Shown here piece after piece: positions 12,707-25,690 of a stretch of 64,000 nucleotides of DNA. Position numbers and translations under genes: made by a program. The DNA is from Nipponacmea schrenckii (Eukaryota; Mollusca; Gastropoda; Lottiidae): positions 3,348,001 through 3,412,000 of the forward strand of contig JAUJPP010000007.1 of the NCBI GenBank assembly GCA_030562195.1, given 5' to 3'. Each line of letters begins with the position of its first letter. The first letter of the stretch is position 1. The notes under the pieces are model-generated. The model searched no databases. It worked only from the letters and a program-made list of their open reading frames with translations, and was not told the DNA's origin.

Positions 12707-13916
12707 TTAAGGTGGGCTTATGTCGGCTTGCGACGTTCCTCGATTGTCGGCATCTAGCTGGAACTGATAAAATCGGAGCGCTCAGGTCGGCTGCGACGCT
12801 CCTCGACGGATCTGGACGGATACAGCAGAAACTGGTTTTCGCTAATCGTAAGAGCTCCTCATGTCGGCTGTGACTGTCTACGACTCGTTCAGTTTTCGAC
12901 GGCCATGTGATACATTTCAACATGGCGGCGCCCATGAAACTTCACGTTGTAAGCTTTGTGTGTTCATTTTTAACTTTTTTTTAAAAGTTTTGCAACGCTT
13001 CCTTGGTACTTCGATTACGTAGTAATATTTTAACACCATATTTCAGTGTTGATATGATTATTACACTCAATTCTCATGAAAAAATCGTCAGTTAAGAAAA
13101 ACAATTTCATGAAATACTACACATGTAATCTATGAAAGATTAATTTAAAATTAATTTAATTTCGAGCTCGTCAGACCATCTTCAGCCGTCTAGACTTCTG
13201 CTTGACTTGAGATATTACTTCCACCAAGCAGGGACTGAAATAAGCGCGCGCTGATTGGCTAATATCTACAACTCAGTTGCGTCACTGGTTTGACTCAGGT
13301 CGCTACGATCGCTTACGATCATCGGCAACTACCTGGAACTCGTAGGCCAGAGTAAAACATGCAGGGGCGTAGCTACCGGGGGGTGTGGGGGGTGTCACAC
13401 CCCCGCACTTTTACTGAACTCGTCGGTAAAACGCGGAATCGGTCGGTAAAAAGGGGGGTCATGGATGGAACCGTCGGTAAAACGCGGAATCGATCGATTA
13501 AACCGATTAATTAACCTAAAAAGTCAAAACATTGTGTTGTTGGTTATGATCGGTCGATAAAAGACGGCAAGGTGGGACCGTCGGTAAAACCAATTAACCT
13601 AAAAAGTAAAAAACCTTGTGTTGGTTATGATTTTATCAGTAAACTGTCAACATTAAAAGTATTTTTTTTTTACTGAAACTACCGGAATCGGTCGGTATAA
13701 GTTGGTTATGACTGGAGTCTTCGGTAAAACCGATTGGTTAACCGATACCCTTGTTATTGGTAAGCTGTTCGTTATTTGAATTTGTCGGTAAAACGCGGAA
13801 TTGGCCGATAGAAGAAGGTCATAGATGGAGCCGTCGGTAAAACCGATTTGTTAACCGAAAGAGTGAAAACCTTGTGTCTCTTAAGATGTAATCGGTAAAC
13901 CGTTCGTCTACATTAA

Positions 13917-14388
13917 AGGGGCACAATCTTGATTTTTAGTGGTCGTTTTGGGCCTTTGTTACATTTAAACAGTCCTCAGAAATACTCAAGCTCTAAGAAA
14001 ATCGCAAAATACCTTGAAATATATCTAAAAAATTTCACTTTTTATTTTTTTTCCGTGCTGTACGCGGCTGGTCTTCAGTCAGTATGAAAATTGTGTGTCC
14101 TGTTGACAAAATCTACAATTGTTATTACATGTACTTTCTTTTTGTTTTATCGGTGTGGGCCTGCGCAGTAGTCTATTTATAACTCTTCGATTTTCCAATA
14201 TGGCGGGACGTTCATAATATCTTAAGACATTATGATTTTCAAACACGGATAAATATGTATACCCATGGATTTGAAGGCTCAAATTTCAAAGGTAAGCTCT
14301 GTAGACTATGTCTGATTAGCTAAACAAAAGATTTCATGTGTTTGAGGCACTCGGATGATTGTCAGAAACAAATCAAGCCTGTGCCCCT
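13917..14388. mobile_element. piggyBac-like MITE with TTAA target site (innermost insertion)
   Basis: This 472-bp element begins AGGGGCACAATCTTGATTT and ends as its near inverse AAATCAAGCCTGTGCCCCT. TTAA flanks both sides (13913-13916 and 14389-14392). The joined flanks (CTACATTAA plus AGTGATTTTTACT) match a neighbouring uninterrupted repeat unit around 14538-14560, so the empty site can be read. Confidence 0.85.
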
Positions 14389-14565
14389 TTAAAGTGATTT
14401 TTACTAAACTTGTCGATAAAACGCGGAATCGGTCGATAATAGATGGATGGGAAATAGAGCCTTCAGTAAAACCGATTGGCTGACCGAAAGTGTGGAAACC
14501 TTGTGTCTGTTATGATGTTATCGGAAAACTGTTCGTCTACATAAAAAGTGATTTTTACTGAACTT

Positions 14566-14912
14566 GTCGGTAAACCGCAGAATAGGTCGAAAAAGGCTAT
14601 ATAAAACATATGGTTGTCCGACGAAAATTGATAATTTTGACCGGTGGAAACGACTTCCAAAATCGCGTCAGATGTATTTTCCGGGTTTCCTAGTTTGTAA
14701 AATTTTCAGGGGGAGAACACCCGAAACCAACCCCCCCCCCCCCCCAAATGTCGGTAAAACGCAGAATAGGTCGAAAAAGGACATAGAAAACATATGGTTT
14801 TCCGATGAAAATTGATAATTTGGACCAGTGGAAAAGACTTCCAAAATCGCGTCAGATGTATTCTCCGGGTTTCCAAGTATGTAAAATTTTCCGGGGAAGG
14901 ACCCGCGAACCC
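14566..14912 (+). repeat. Tandem duplication of about 185 bp inside the hAT-like element
   Basis: Two copies start at 14566 and 14750. Both run from GTCGGTAAA through AATAGGTCGAAAAAGG, CATATGGTT and AAAATCGCGTCAGATGTATT to TGTAAAATTTTC. A run of about 17 C residues separates them. The open frames here are repeat artefacts. Confidence 0.8.
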
Positions 14913-15422
14913 CCCGCCACTGCAAGGGCCGAACACGAAGGCCTTTGGCCTGCAGGGCTTGCCTTGGAAAAATCACCTTTCAGTCCCCCCTCTCAGGCAT
15001 ATTCTAGATACACCCCTGATTGATATGGTTTTCTAAGGTTTAGGATTTGCTTTAACGATGGATTTCGTTCGTGTATAATGTATATACTTAAAAGTGCGAG
15101 TAAGTTATTTTTGCCCCGGGAAGAACACGTGTTCGTCGGTAAAACTTTTACGTTACACGTGTTCGTCGGTAAAACTTAGACGTTACACCCCCCCCCCCCC
15201 CAGTCAAAATGGTCACGCTACGCTCCTGAAAACATGCGCGACTCACTGGATCTGGCTGAATGTCAGTTGCCGACAAGACGCAAGAAGGCTAGTTGCGTCG
15301 TAAGCCATCTCAGGTCGGCAGGAACTGTCAGTCTACCGTAGGCCGACAGTTGCGGCAACTGACTGGATCTGCCAGTTGCCGACAATCGAGTAGCGTCGTA
15401 AGCCGACATAAGCCTACCTTTA

Positions 15423-18240
15423 CGATTCGCCGATGTACAATATTGGAACTCATTCTGCTCTTTCGTACTTTATGAACCAAGTCTCACTCGCAGTTTACAA
15501 AATTTTCATTATCAAATACATAGTAAATTATGTCTGAAGATATTTTAACAAAATAATTTTTACAAGTACATTTATAACAAGTTGACTCTGCTCTGAAGAA
15601 TTGTCACACAAGAAGGAAAGGGTTTAGACTACGTGTAGTTGAATCGGACTTCTGAATTTTTGGATATTCGGCCGCCCATAAATAAGAAGACATAGTTCTC
15701 TTCAATTACACTGCACGCGTTTATTTTGTGTAAACCCGAACAGTAGTGTTTTGTTTTAACACCTAATAAAAACAATAACGAAGTTAAATTTAAATGGTAG
15801 GCCTATTGTGATTTAAATGACGTCCGAATGAAACTTGAATTGTTGGGAAATAATGTTATTAGTGATACAAATAAAAAGTTTAGAAAACTTTTCCATTCCC
15901 TTTTAAAATTGTGTTATATTGTACGGAAGCCCATGCATGATCCCAACAAAATGCTTAGGCTCCAACTGTGGGTAGGCCTATATTTAGAGTTTACTTATAA
16001 CATGCATAATTAATTTTTTAAAAATAATCTTGGCTTAGGCCTTTTCTAAAAATAACTTGGATTTGTCGGCAGATTAATTAGAAATTTATTCCTATATTAT
16101 CAAATATGTAAGTTAACTTGGCAATCCACCGGGATAAGTGCATGTTTATTAGAAATAGACTACTGAAAAACGGTCATTGACATACTTTCACTCTAATATC
16201 GATTGTCTTTGTTCACATTGAAGCTATAATATGTAGGTTTACATGTCAATCTATTATAATAAGAGGTCATCACAAAGTCCAAAGTTCAGTATAGATTATC
16301 CATTTTAACTATAGAAAAGTGTTTTTTAAATTACGGGATTTTGACTCTTATCAAGGCGGGTCTTACATCAGTAGGCATGTAGCCTAGGCCAAAGTTTGCG
16401 AAGCTTATTTAGGATGTCCATGTCTCCATACATATCAGTTTTTACTGAAAGGAAAGTTTGAAAATACATAGATTGGAAAAACCAAGGTTTTTACCCCAGA
16501 AATTGTCCATATCTATATTTGAAACTGAAAAAAAAAATTGCCAACTATACTAGGCTACTGGTTAAAATAGAAAGTATATGAGAAGACTGCTTGGAGACCA
16601 GTTTCGAATGATTTGAGCGATGTTGATATTATTATCATCCAATTAAAAAAATGATTGGGGTTGATAGATCTTTAAACCCAAAGTTTCTATTTTAACAGGG
16701 TAAATTATTTAATTTCACTCTTGCCAATGTTGCAAGTCATCCAAAAGGGCTGAAATGAGTGTCATTAACGATGCCTTCTTTCCGAGAATTTGCCCTTAAA
16801 TGCTTAGATGAACAGATTCAACAATTTACCTTTAGTGGGCTTCTGTGGGTCTTAGTTACACGCAATAAGTCTTCAAAAGTATTATAAATAAGTAAAAATC
16901 GTATATCTCAAATTATGAATTTTACTTTTTATTTCTATATAATATAATGTTTTTCTATATTATATCACTTATAGTTTGAAGGCTCAAATTTGGACGGTGA
17001 CCTGTGAACGCTATTACTGTTAAGCCTAAGGACAAATTATATTATCGGATCGATTGTTCTTTTTAGTTTGTATTTCCCTCCTCCGTAAATAACCTACCAT
17101 GGACTGTATTGTAGTATCAGGATTTTTTAGTGCTTGGGGTATTGTTTTGTTAATATCACGTAATTGAACTTAGGTCTGCACACGCATAGTTTGAAAAGGT
17201 AGACAAGAGCTCAATTTTCGTTAAAAGTAGCTTTGATGGAACTGCAGACGTGACATATGGTATAGATCTAAGATGGTAATGAAGCTATGACTTAACCACA
17301 GAACTACACTAACATCCATCTTTCCGAATATTCCTTGTTTTGAAGCGTCGGGTTTAATCCCCCCCCCCCCACACAAAAAAAACCCCAAAAGAACAAAAAA
17401 AAAAAACGAAAATAAATCCATCACACAAAATTGATTCCGATAATTTTGTCCCGACACCAGCCGACAACTTTCAAAATACCTATCAGAGGGAGTCGAGTGA
17501 GGCAAATGCTTCGGTCTTATATAAAAATCTAGAGTTTCGGATGAATTAATATATTTGATCTTGGCGTTTCGTTTTGAGTATTTCTAAAAATAGGTTTTAC
17601 CAACAGTTGTGCACAACATGAATAATTTTCCCGTGTTATTTTGTTGTGGATATTTGTTCCGTGTGTAAATTGCGAAGTAAAAATGATGTGTCATTCAGAA
17701 CACATGCTTTGTAGTTACAATGACAATAGTCTTCCTTGTGATTAAAATGTACATTCTATTCACCATGTCATATGACAGGAAAAGTATGCAGTCATGTAGG
17801 TGGTGGTTTTTCCAATATTGAGCGTATAGCTTATTAATAGGGCCTAATGAGAATAGCATTTGCAAGGCCCTAATTTAATTCAATGTTTGTATTTTTTTTA
17901 ATCTCGATGATAAAACTGACAATTGGTGTTTATCTGTAAATCTGTATGAGTAATTAATAAATAAATTGATATTCTAATGTTGAAATCTGTAGACTTTTGT
18001 TTCTAGCTAGTCCAGTGCCGGAGAGTATAACTCCTAATACGAAAAACGTGCTTGAATAAGATTATACTTATATATCGAACATATCCACTCCTATAAAAGT
18101 GCATTTTATAGGGCTTTTGTCAGTATAATGAGTCTTAGTTTAAATCTTACGTTATCCGGAATCATCATATTTTGGCCTAGTTTTATTTTCCTCCTGTAAA
18201 CAATGACGAACTTTGACCAGCTGAACGAGATATTTAGTCC
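15423..18240. other. Intergenic, nothing recognised
   Basis: AT-rich sequence with two TAGGCCTA palindromes (near 15799 and 15973) and a short poly-C tract (17360). No gene, RNA or intact mobile element was recognised. Confidence 0.5.
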
Positions 18241-18256
18241 CGCCCAAATACATTTG

Positions 18257-18342
18257 ATTGGACAGTTTCTTACATACACTTCGCGGATTGGTCAAGTACA
18301 GTTCATCCACGTGACTACCTATCATAACACGGTGAAACCAAT
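18257..18342 (+). promoter_or_regulatory. Probable MYLIP proximal promoter: CCAAT boxes and an E-box
   Basis: Two inverted CCAAT boxes (ATTGG at 18257-18261 and 18287-18291), one direct CCAAT (18338-18342) and a palindromic CACGTG E-box (18308-18313) lie within 170 bp of the MYLIP start codon. Clustered NF-Y-type sites suggest a proximal promoter; this is motif-level inference. Confidence 0.45.
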
Positions 18343-18423
18343 GTGCAGAATACCAAAGATTTAGGCGAAGATATCAAACTTATTAAGATTATTCTTCTTG
18401 GATTATGTGATTGATATGACAGA

Positions 18424-20602
18424 ATGTTGTTTCACGTTTCCCAACCAAACTCACTTATTTTAGGCGTAGATGTAGATCCAAAAGCTAATGGCCAAGACTG
18501 TCTTGATAAGGTAAGATAGTGGAATTTACTCATTCAACTAAAACAGTACATGTATAATGTATAGCCTCAACTGAACTAAAACTGAAAAAGGTGAACAATA
18601 GAAACAGACGATCGGATATAAGATTTCTGTTGTAATTGCTTTCACACTCTTCGTGTATAATTTTATAAAGTCATTGAGTAATTTTTAATGATAATGATAT
18701 GACAATCGGTATGCTTCAGCTATCAGCTGTTCGGTCAATTCACTCAGCTGGCAATATGGCCGTATCAGGGTCCAAAGTCCAACTCAATAACTAATCAAAT
18801 CACAACAATTTTGAATGCATCTTATTTCAAAAGTTATGATTTATGTATGTAATTTCTGTTTGTATATAATCTTTAAATTCACTAATGTGAGGAAATCGGC
18901 CAATTCTCAAATAGGCTTAATCAGGCAATCTCAAGATAATTTCCTATCGTTTTGGGCACATTAATTTGTAGGATGTTAGGGAAGGGGTAAGCAGTGGCAT
19001 TTCTAGGAATTATACAGAAGGGGGGGGGGGGCAAGTAGGGGCAACAGAATTGGTGGTAGCTCTTTAATATCGATCAGAACAGTATGTCATATAATAAGAG
19101 ATTGTGATACATCTTAAGGTAAGCTTACGCTTACACTAATCATAGTTAAATCAGAAACTCTCCGACCTTTAGTCTTACTACCACTGGTTATAGATTCATT
19201 CTCCTCAGGTGTATGATTTGTAAGAAATTTTTTGACTTGATATAGTAAGCTTAATTATTTTCCTTACACATGTAGTCAATGATGGTAACTAGTTAAGAGT
19301 TATGTAGTAATGGCTTGCATTTAGGCCTTCTAGCATGTGAAAGAAGAAATTTAACCTCTTAGAATCCTCTCCTGATTCTTCTTCTTGCAAGTTGAGACAC
19401 CAGCTTATGTAATTAACTTGGCGTACATGCAGAATGAAGAATACATAATAATATTGTAGTACAACCACAACCACTCTCATGTTCAGTCGAGTAAGAAATA
19501 TGAGCGCTACACGATGAGCGTCTTTCAGGTGATGATGACTGTCTAATTTCTGATGGGGGAGGTTGGAGAGTTATTGCATTAGGGGTGAACTGTGAACATC
19601 ATGCTGCAATAAAAATTAGCAATGCTCTGTCCCTATGTCAATGATAGACCATTCCGGTTAATACCTGTAATAACTTTCATTGTGGTGAAATAGAACATGG
19701 AAAATGCATAACATGTTTTGTAAGAGTATTCAAGTGAAAATTTACATATTGTATATTGGTCGTTTATATCAAAGATTCATATATTGGCTTCTGAATGTCA
19801 GTAATAGAAAGAGATGCAAAGTTTTCTTCACTTATATATTTTTATTCTCACATAATACCTGTATGTCTGTGCGCCACTTGTTGCAATGTGGCACCTGTTG
19901 AGAAGGCCTTGGCTGAATTGAGTGGTAATATCACTTTTGAGAGAGTGGAAATAATATTGAATTTATTGTGGTATTTGTGGCCTGCAATTCACCATTTTGA
20001 ACTTAATTAATAAGAAATATTTTGATTTGATAGATATGTGAGCAGCTAGATATTATAGAAGTTGATTATTTCGGTTTGATGTATAAAGGTTCAAAGAGTG
20101 AAAATTTATGGTTAAATTTGCGCAATAGAATAGATGATCAGCTGTCTGGACCTCCACCACATCAACTACAAATAAAAGTCAAGTTTTTTGTCAAGCCACA
20201 CTATATTCTGCAAGAGTCTACAAGGTTTGTATTGCATTTCCAAATGCCTTTAAAAAGACTATTTAATAGACCATTAACTATAAGAGATAAAAGTTGGCGA
20301 GGCACCCAGTTATCCCTAGTTATCAGTGACTACAGTTTCGTTCTTATTTGAACTCTTCAGACTGATTAATTAGACTCACAGAGTAGGGTCGTATTTATAC
20401 TGTTCAGAGACCCCGGTAGGAAATTACTGGGGTCTAGGTTTAAATGAGCTTAACGGGGTCTATTTTACCGGGGTTTATCTCTTATATTCTCATTCTGCCT
20501 GAGGCTCAGTTATGGCTAATTTTTGTGACCCTAACGGGAGGTCGTGATTCCTTTTTATATGCCCAAAATGTATTTTGGTTGTATATTGTGATCACCCCTG
20601 TC

Positions 20603-20635
<33 letters not shown>

Positions 20636-23600
20636 CTGTTCACATTTTTATTGTACTCACTCTACAGTCTACAATTCTCAATGGATCTTTTTTATTTTTG
20701 TTATATGGGTTAATAGCATTACAAAGAGGATCCCTATCGATTTTGGTGCTGATCGGACAATTTTTGGCCGAGATAAGCATAAAACTTCAGGGTAACAGCC
20801 TTGTACTTATTTCCCAGCCGACAAAATTGACAATTTCGACAGACCTCCCCTTTTTCGACGTCACAACCAATCAGAACGCGTGAATTCAATAAACCCACGA
20901 ATTGTAGTCTCTGTCACCCAGACTAATTACTATTACATAGATATCAGAAGGACTGGATTGTCAAGTATAACCTTGGTCTGAAATTTAATAAATTATGTCG
21001 ATCTTGTCACTTCTACAGCTTTAATTTCTTTCTTTTTATATTACACGAAATGTTTGTGTTATTATATTATCAAAGTATGCAGTGCATTCGTCAAACAATG
21101 TTATTATGACAATGTAAAATAGTGAGTTGAGTCAATATGTTGAAGACAGTCTTCTCGACTGACTTTCCGCTTGCTCGCTAACCTGAAGGTCCAGGGTTCA
21201 GTCCCGGCAAAGGTCGAGATGAACTTTTGGATTTTTCAGCCCGGTTTCCCCTTGTCAGTGATGCAGGTCTGAGGGACTGACATGGAAAAAGCATCTAGTC
21301 GTTCGGAAGGGAAATAAACCGAGGCCTCGTGTGCTACAGGCTGTGCATGTTAAAGATCCCTCGACAGTTGGAAATCGCAAAAAGAGTAGGCTAATGCCGC
21401 TGTCCTGGCAAAATTTCCCTCATTGCACACTGCATGGCGTTGCCCGTCTTCATTAGCCCTTAAGGTGCAGAAGAGTAGGACGTAAAACTCCATTCATTTC
21501 ATTTCATTTCTCGACTGACTTCCCAAAGAAAATCTTCGATTAGGTAGGTCAAATTCTGAAATGGATTTCCTACCCTACATTATGTTGGAAGGCCATATCC
21601 TCATATCGATAAAATATTTAAATACCGGAAGCCTAATAAAGGTTTTATCTTACTAAAATATGTTTGATTCGTCCCGATATCAATAGCCTAAATCAGATAT
21701 CGCTTGTTAATGTTGGCTTTTTTAGACCTTAGTTTTATTTAGTTTTAACTTCAGAACACTTGACATCTGCCAACGACCGGCTTGAAATTGTGAATGTATC
21801 TTTTATAATAGAAGCAAACCTTCTGTAATCTTTAACATATTATGCATCCGTAGTATGGCTGCCATTTGGGCGTATTTCAATGCATCGCATTGCTATCACT
21901 ACGTTGATGGAAGATAAGCCGGCCAATATACACAGCCTACCTGCTTAACTATTATCTCCATTGGGGCTTCCCCCGCGATATCTTAGAATCAAACAGTTAC
22001 TGTAACGGACTGCTGAAATCTACACAAGAAAGACACATCAGCAGCGGGGGTTCAAATTAAGAAAACCATGTCAGGAGCCCACTGGGCCCCTAACATATAA
22101 TTTCTTGGGGCCCAGTAAAGTTTTTAGGGGCCCAGAAATAAAATAGCCATGTTAGATTTTAAAAGGAATTTCTAGAAAATTCGCAAAGATTAGAAAACGG
22201 TAGTAAAATATTTTATGTAATGAAAAATCAAAAAAATCATAAATTTACGGCAAGCATAAATTTCCATTATAAAGCAAAAGCAGTCCAAAAAGAAGGACGC
22301 CACCTGGGCAACCATTACCAGGATTTTAGTCGCCCATTGGAATTTTTGGTCGCCCATGGCGACTGGGCAAGTTAATTTGAATCCCTGCAGCTGCCCTACA
22401 CTTCCTCCTACCGAGACACTTCAGTCGGAACCCCGACTACCAAATTTTAATACAACAAGGGACCGACCTGGATTTCCGTTATTTAAATTAAGAGCCCATG
22501 GGCGTTCCGTAGAACTACACTGGATCAATAGATTGAAAAGCTTCCAATCACAATCAATGACAATCTAAACTTGGACACCCCAACTTTTATCTTTGCAGAC
22601 CATTAATTAGGTTAAGGTAAAAGATTATTCAACTGAGTATTTTTTAGCAGTATTTGAATCGAGTGAGAAATTGTTGAATGATGAACTCAAAATGATTATT
22701 TACGAAGTCCTATGGACAACTTTTCATAAGAATTGAATCAGATAAAGTATGTAGGCTACATCTTGTCTCTTTGGAAGATACATCTTAATTAGTTTCCCTG
22801 ATCTGAAATACTGACTGGAAAGAGAAACTGAAATTAAAAACAGAATATCTTCTCTACCGATGAGAATTTAGAATGTCTATGTTGAAATTTTACCTGTAAC
22901 TTTTTTTTTATTCTTTCAGGCATTTATTTTATCTTCAAGTGAAACAAGAGTTACACAATCATATTTTAATAGTTGAAGATGAGACTAAAGCTTTAAATAT
23001 GATAGCTTTGATAGCTCAGGCAGAATTTGGTGATCAAAATAATAACACATATCAATTAAACAAATATAAAGAAGTTTTTAAAGGAATTTGTGAATTTACT
23101 GCAGACAATGTAGATAAAGTGTTTGAATATCATACAAGATTATGTGGAACGTCGGCTGCGAAAGCTGAATATAAACTTTTACAAGAGGCTTCTGAACTAG
23201 ACAATTATGGCATGGAAGCACACATTGCTCGCAATGGAGATTGTGAGGATATTGAAATCGGTGTTGGTCCAACAGGATTTTTTGTTCACAATTTGGTACA
23301 ACAAACTACTCTCATGTATGTAGAATCACTTTGTCCTTAAACTATTGTTTCCTGCCATTAAGTTGCAAGTGGAAGTTTTTGTTCTCATGGTCGTAAATAC
23401 TGAAATCTTGAGTAACTCTTGGCAAGAGTGTTTGTCTACTTGATTACAGATTGATAAAAATTCTGAAACCATCTTAGTTGCATAATTCTAATAATGAGTG
23501 AATATAACAGAATATTAGCTCACAAATTTCATCCAGATTTTCATATCAACATATTTAAAACAGAATACTTTGCTTTTTTTATTAGAATATTGATATATTT

Positions 23601-24660
23601 TTTTCAGGGTGGCCTATCCTTTAATACAGATGGCAACATATATGGATAAATCAGTTGTTCTGAAAATATATGATACTGATGGAGAACCTAAAATTACTAT
23701 GGGTTTTAGACTAGTCAGTAGGAAAGCTGCTAATGCCTTATATAGAAGTGTGACAGAAATGCACTCCTTTTTTCGCTGTGATACTGTCAGAAATGATGTC
23801 TCTACCCAGTTTAGTAGAGATTTGAAAGGGACATTGGCTTCTTTATTTAATGAAAATACAGATCTTGGTAGGTTTTGATGCTGTGACTGTCACAGATTTA
23901 TTTTCATTTTTAGATACAGATACAGTTGAGTGAGAAATAAATTCTTAATTGTCAAATATTCGTTTTCTTAAAGTGAAATTTGAGTATACATACATTTTAA
24001 GGATTTGTGAATTATGTAATGTTTTATTTATTTTTAAGGTAAAAAATATGTTTTTGATATAAGAAGAACATGTCGTGAAGCCTATGATCATGCCAGAAGA
24101 AAGTTACATACTAATTCACAAATGGCATCCACTTATACTGCAGTAGAAGAGAGAACTCCACTACCAGTTCATACTGTAAATAATGAATTACAGTTAAATA
24201 CTCCTAATAATATGGCAGAAATAGAGGTAAGACCAATATGACATCATGAATTCACACCTTGATGACTTAATATATTAATTCAAATAGAGAAATAAGAAAC
24301 AAATATAGAGGAAAATATAACCCGATCACATAAATTTCCTTTTTAGTAAGTAGATATGATAGCTAACAATTTTATTTATAATCTTCCATACTTTTTAAAT
24401 ATTTTCAGATGTTAAAAGCTAAACTCCAGTGTATTGAAGATGGATTTACATGTTTAGTATGTAGAGACAATTCTATTCAAACAGCTTTGTGTCCTTGTGG
24501 TCATGTGATATGTTGCCAGAGTTGTGCAGAACAGTTAAGTGAGTGTCCTATGTGTCGCAGCCTGATAGACAAAAAACAGCGTGTGTATATACCTGGAATA
24601 CAGGGTACAGATTCTCAGCGTATTGACATTGCCTGTGCTGCTACAAGTAGTGAAACATGA
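18424..24660 (+). CDS. MYLIP: E3 ubiquitin ligase MYLIP (IDOL): FERM plus RING
   Basis: Six exons with consistent phases: 18424-18510, 20034-20224, 22920-23315, 23608-23867, 24039-24226 and 24409-24660. They give 457 aa (human 445). The FERM domain reads [15 protein letters not shown]..., then [39 protein letters not shown] and [13 protein letters not shown]. The C-terminal RING finger starts near residue 389 with CLVC and continues [13 protein letters not shown] and CPMC. In vertebrates MYLIP ubiquitinates myosin regulatory light chain and lipoprotein receptors such as LDLR; the invertebrate targets are not known from sequence. The second and third exons are separated by a 2.7-kb intron holding a TG microsatellite, a SINE and a MITE. 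The start is fixed by the match to the vertebrate N-terminus. Confidence 0.96.
20602..20638 (+). repeat. TG microsatellite in MYLIP intron 2
   Basis: A run of about 15 TG units follows CTGTCTG. It lies in a short sequence (about 20560-20790) whose start (ATATGCCCAAAATG, CACCCCTGTCTGTC) resembles the 5' end of the pearl-like repeats. Confidence 0.85.
21160..21512 (+). mobile_element. tRNA-derived SINE, 5'-truncated
   Basis: It contains the tRNA-like B box GGTCCAGGGTTCAGTCC. It shares a central body (CCGAGGCC, GTGTGCTACAGGCTGTGC, TTAAAGATCCCTCGACAG) and a tail (GCAGAAGAGTAGGACGTAAA, then CATTTCATTTC repeats) with the full copy at 37827-38177. The A-box end is missing. It lies in MYLIP intron 2. 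Confidence 0.85.
22039..22393. mobile_element. MITE with GGGTTCAAATTAA-type inverted ends
   Basis: The left end CAGCAGCGGGGGTTCAAATT and the right end, in reverse complement CAGCTGCAGGGATTCAAATT, form inverted repeats of about 22 bp. The interior has repeated GGGGCCCAG and GTCGCCCAT phrases. No convincing target duplication was found. It lies in MYLIP intron 2. Confidence 0.65.
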
Positions 24661-25059
24661 TAAACACAGAGAAATGTTATTCATTTTAATGTTTACCACC
24701 TTGCCACACCGATAAACTGGTTTCAACTTTAGATTAAAATTGATATAAACATTGTCTTGTATGGAATAATTCTATCTTTTTTTGCACATTTTTTCCTGTA
24801 ATTCACAACTATGAAATTCCATTATAAATCCTGTTTTAAGTGACTTATAAACATTAACATAAATATACTAGTGAAAAGGAAATCACTAATTGTCCATATT
24901 ACCTTATTATTTAAATAAGCTGATACTAGAGTCACAATTAAAATTACACTTCTTGATTTGGTGCTATACGAAAGAATAAGAAAGGTTGGTTGTAGAATGA
25001 ATTTGGGCCTTGCATTTTCTTTCTTTAGGCTATGTATATGGGTCCAGATTATAATGTGG
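24661..25059. other. MYLIP 3' region
   Basis: AT-rich sequence following the stop codon, probably 3' UTR. No clear functional element was seen. Confidence 0.4.
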
Positions 25060-25690
25060 TTAATTTTTTGTCGTCAATCCTGACAGTCCGTCTCTCAGTC
25101 CGTCCAGAATTGGCTAGTGAACTCGATAGACACTACAGTTTCCATCAGATTTGAATGAAATTAGGTGTGAACATTTGATGAGATCATGGAAAAGTTCAAT
25201 ATTGACAACTTTTCCAAACTGAAGGATTTTTTAGTTATTACCCTTGACTTAGTCAAAACAAGTTGAAATCTGCAGATTTGATCTAATTTGATGTGAACAT
25301 TTATATTGATGAGATCTTGGAATAAATTTGATATTGACAATTTTTAATGAAATGGTTTTTGAGTTATTGCACTTGACTTTCAAAATTTGTTTGTGAACAC
25401 AATATTCTACAGTTTTTATCTGATTTGAATTAGATTTAGATCTTAGACAAGTTTGATATTGAGGAATTTTTGATGAATAGTATTTACTTATTGCCCTTGA
25501 CTTAGTCAAATAACATTAAAATTAACTTGTGAATGAGATAGAGACTAGTTATGGTATGATTTGAATGAAATTTGGTAAGATTGTGTATATTAATGAGATC
25601 TTTGATTAGGCCCAAATAATGTTTGGGTTTCAACCTGTGTTAAAACAGAAATATGCTTTGAAGTGGGCGTAATTTGCTAGGCAACCACTT
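25060..25690 (+). repeat. Pearl-like repeat, diverged copy
   Basis: It has a PyGTCCGTC tract (AGTCCGTCTCTCAGTCCGTC), several diverged internal units with TTGAGTTATTGC and CCCTTGACTTAGTCAAA phrases, and a 3' end GAAGTGGGCGTAATTTGCTA then GGCAACC. This corresponds to the closing segment of the GAS8 intron copies. Confidence 0.65.

Larger units (their letters stand above)
13362..15228. mobile_element. hAT-like non-autonomous element nested in the Harbinger-like MITE
   Basis: It begins CAGGGGCGTAGCTACC and ends as the inverted, slightly diverged GTCACGCTACGCTCCTG. An exact 8-bp target duplication, AAAACATG, flanks it (13354-13361 and 15229-15236), which is typical of hAT elements. The interior is built from repeats of GTCGGTAAAACGCGGAATCG-type phrases, poly-C runs and a tandem duplication at 14566-14912. 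It contains a further insertion at 13917-14388 and no transposase. Confidence 0.85.
12710..15419. mobile_element. Harbinger-like MITE interrupted by nested insertions
   Basis: The ends are inverted repeats. The left end begins AGGTGGGCTTATGTCGGCTT and the right end, in reverse complement, begins AGGTAGGCTTATGTCGGCTT; similarity continues for about 50 bp. Flanking TTA at 12707-12709 and 15420-15422 fits the 3-bp TWA target duplication of PIF/Harbinger elements. Without the insert at 13362-15228 the element would be about 840 bp. It has no transposase. Confidence 0.8.

Noticed and set aside
12685..15475. Many open frames between 12.7 and 15.5 kb as genes
   Set aside because: They overlap on both strands, follow the tandem and inverted repeats of the nested transposons and contain homopolymer Pro/Gly runs from poly-C tracts.
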